Source: Vreelandella neptunia
GTDB taxonomy: Bacteria; Pseudomonadota; Gammaproteobacteria; Pseudomonadales; Halomonadaceae
Assembly: GCF_034479615.1 (NCBI RefSeq)
Contig: NZ_CP140255.1
Span: 2,294,001 to 2,358,000, forward strand
Reading direction: 5' to 3'
Length of the DNA stretch: 64,000 nt
Shown piece by piece: positions 63,161 through 64,000 of the stretch. Numbering within the stretch: position 1 is the stretch's first letter; each line of letters begins with the position of its first letter. The translations under genes and the position numbers were made by a program. The notes beneath the pieces are model-generated. The model was not told the DNA's origin, did not search any database, and worked only from the letters and a program-made list of their open reading frames with translations.

Positions 63161-63198
63161 AAAACGGCCACTGTAGCAATTAGCTAAGTGACCGTTTT
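63161..63198 (-). terminator. Terminator of the tRNA-Pro gene
   Basis: Twelve-bp stem AAAACGGCCACT / AGTGACCGTTTT with one C-A mismatch and a 14-base loop. On the minus strand it ends in TTTTTG, 10 bases after the tRNA 3' end. Confidence 0.8.
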
Positions 63199-63207
63199 AT
63201 ATATTCT

Positions 63208-63284
63208 TGGTCGGAGCGACAGGATTCGAACCTGCGACCTTTGCAACCCCATTGCAACGCGCTACCAAGCTGCGCCACGCTCCG
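63208..63284 (-). tRNA. tRNA-Pro (anticodon GGG)
   Basis: 77 bases on the minus strand. The acceptor stem CGGAGCG/CGCTCCG, discriminator A and encoded CCA (63208-63210) are all present. The anticodon loop ATGGGGT gives GGG, which reads proline codons CCC and CCU. The D-arm GCGCAGCTTGGTAGCGC and T-arm GCAGGTTCGAATCCTGT are standard. Confidence 0.96.
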
Positions 63285-63416
63285 CTGTCTTTATTGGCCG
63301 CTACATCTTTGCCTCAATACGGTGCGTATACTAGCGGTTTCTTGGATAAATGAAAAGCCCTTATAGCGCTTTCTTTTCAAGTATTTGTCACACACCGCTA
63401 TAAATCTCATCAGCCT

Positions 63417-64000
63417 TTATGGCTTGCATTGATCAGCCTCAAGCAACAGATAGGCCATGGCGTCATATACACCGGGGGCCGTTACGATTAAATGGTCTGG
63501 ATAAAGGTCTTCTGGTACCGCTGGGGGCACAGGGTATAAGTGCCCGACTCGCGCGCCGGCTTCCCGAGCAATAACCCAGCCTGCAACAAAATCCCAGGGC
63601 GAAACACTTTCGTAGTACGCATCCAGGCGACCGCAGGCTACATCGCATAAATCGAGCGCTGCTGCGCCATTACGACGTACGTCTTGGCACTCAAACAGCA
63701 CGGCTTCCAAGCGCTTCAAAAGTTGCTTACGCTCCTCTTTACGATAGGGAAAACCTGTCCCCACCAAGGTGTGAGCCAGTGAGTCAGCACTACTAGGCTG
63801 TATGGGTTTGCCGTTGCAAAAAGCACCAGCACCTTCGGCAGCGCTAAAGGTCTCGCCTAAAAACGGTGCATGCACAACGCCCACTTTGGCGACGCCCTCT
63901 TCCATCCAGCCAATGGAAACCGCTACGTGGCGCAGTCCCTGGGCAAAATTCACCGTGCCATCAATCGGATCCACCACCCACAACTTTGGCGCCGCTTCAT
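63417..64000 (-). CDS. Inositol monophosphatase family protein (5' end missing)
   Basis: About 193 residues of the C-terminal part; the gene enters from the right edge of the window (frame open to 63998). The metal-binding motif WVVDPIDGTVNFAQGL is at the window edge, and VSPWDFVAGWVIAREAGARVGHL is the second family motif. It acts on inositol phosphates or related sugar phosphates; it may be a SuhB-like protein. The true start is outside the window. Confidence 0.88.
   Translation of the reverse strand, partial: EAAPKLWVVDPIDGTVNFAQGLRHVAVSIGWMEEGVAKVGVVHAPFLGETFSAAEGAGAFCNGKPIQPSSADSLAHTLVGTGFPYRKEERKQLLKRLEAVLFECQDVRRNGAAALDLCDVACGRLDAYYESVSPWDFVAGWVIAREAGARVGHLYPVPPAVPEDLYPDHLIVTAPGVYDAMAYLLLEADQCKP

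Noticed and set aside
63208..63284. Duplicated tRNA-Pro end marking an integrated element
   Set aside because: I find no second copy of the tRNA 3' segment to the left, and no integrase gene.

Overview
The window looks like chromosomal DNA of a facultatively anaerobic, denitrifying gammaproteobacterium, most likely a member of Halomonadaceae (Halomonas or a relative). That assignment rests on overall gene content and protein character, not on a database match. Most of the window is one large anaerobic-respiration supercluster.

Layout. (1) 1-8.1 kb is housekeeping: the end of gcvH, then gcvP, a LysR regulator, the nucleotide nucleosidase ppnN, a TSUP permease, a small acidic protein and a lipoprotein. 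(2) 8.1-19.2 kb, all on the minus strand, holds molybdenum-cofactor genes (moaA, a DGC-domain protein, moeA, moaB), a parvulin-type prolyl isomerase and the respiratory nitrate reductase (narG, narH, narJ, narI, transcribed towards low coordinates). (3) 19.3-26.5 kb covers anaerobic biosynthesis: hemN divergent from ubiU-ubiV (O2-independent ubiquinone), then a class III ribonucleotide reductase split into a 583-aa NrdD body and a separate 54-aa glycyl-radical peptide, nrdG, and the NO sensor nsrR. (4) 26.5-36.5 kb covers nitric oxide: a small membrane protein, nnrS, hmp, ubiT, norE, norF, norD, norQ, norB and norC. (5) 36.7-46.2 kb has a Yip1-family/DUF488 gene pair and the nitrous oxide reductase operon (cytochrome c, nosR, nosZ, nosD, nosF, nosY, nosL). 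(6) 46.2-54.4 kb has a 12 x 7-bp tandem repeat, three poorly characterised genes, the nitrate/nitrite two-component system narX-narL and two narK-type transporters flanking a universal stress protein. (7) 54.4-56.5 kb has a CMD-family protein, a MarR regulator, a second Yip1-family gene and a second DUF488 gene. (8) 56.8-63.1 kb is an accessory module: a PD-(D/E)XK nuclease-like protein and a Sir2 deacylase, divergent from a PcfJ-like protein, a degenerate metallopeptidase-like protein, a WYL-domain regulator, a gamma-glutamylcyclotransferase-like protein and an OGFr_N-like protein. It ends at a tRNA-Pro(GGG) gene, followed by the edge of an inositol-monophosphatase-family gene.

Regulatory logic readable from sequence. 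Five FNR/ANR/DNR-type boxes lie upstream of hemN/ubiU, nrdD, ubiT/norE, norC and the nos operon. Five NsrR-type operators (AAGATG-type palindromes) lie upstream of the 26.6-kb membrane protein, nnrS, hmp, norE and norC. A different inverted repeat (AATATCAC-NN-CATGATA) sits 38-41 bp before both Yip1-family genes, one of which is divergent from the MarR gene. A third, TGCGAC-N7-GTCGCA, occurs exactly twice, at the two promoters of the Sir2/PcfJ/WYL module. It suggests that module is a single, WYL-controlled and possibly undescribed stress or defence system.

No nitrite reductase (nirS/nirK) and no FNR/DNR regulator gene is present in the window, although nar, nor and nos are all here.
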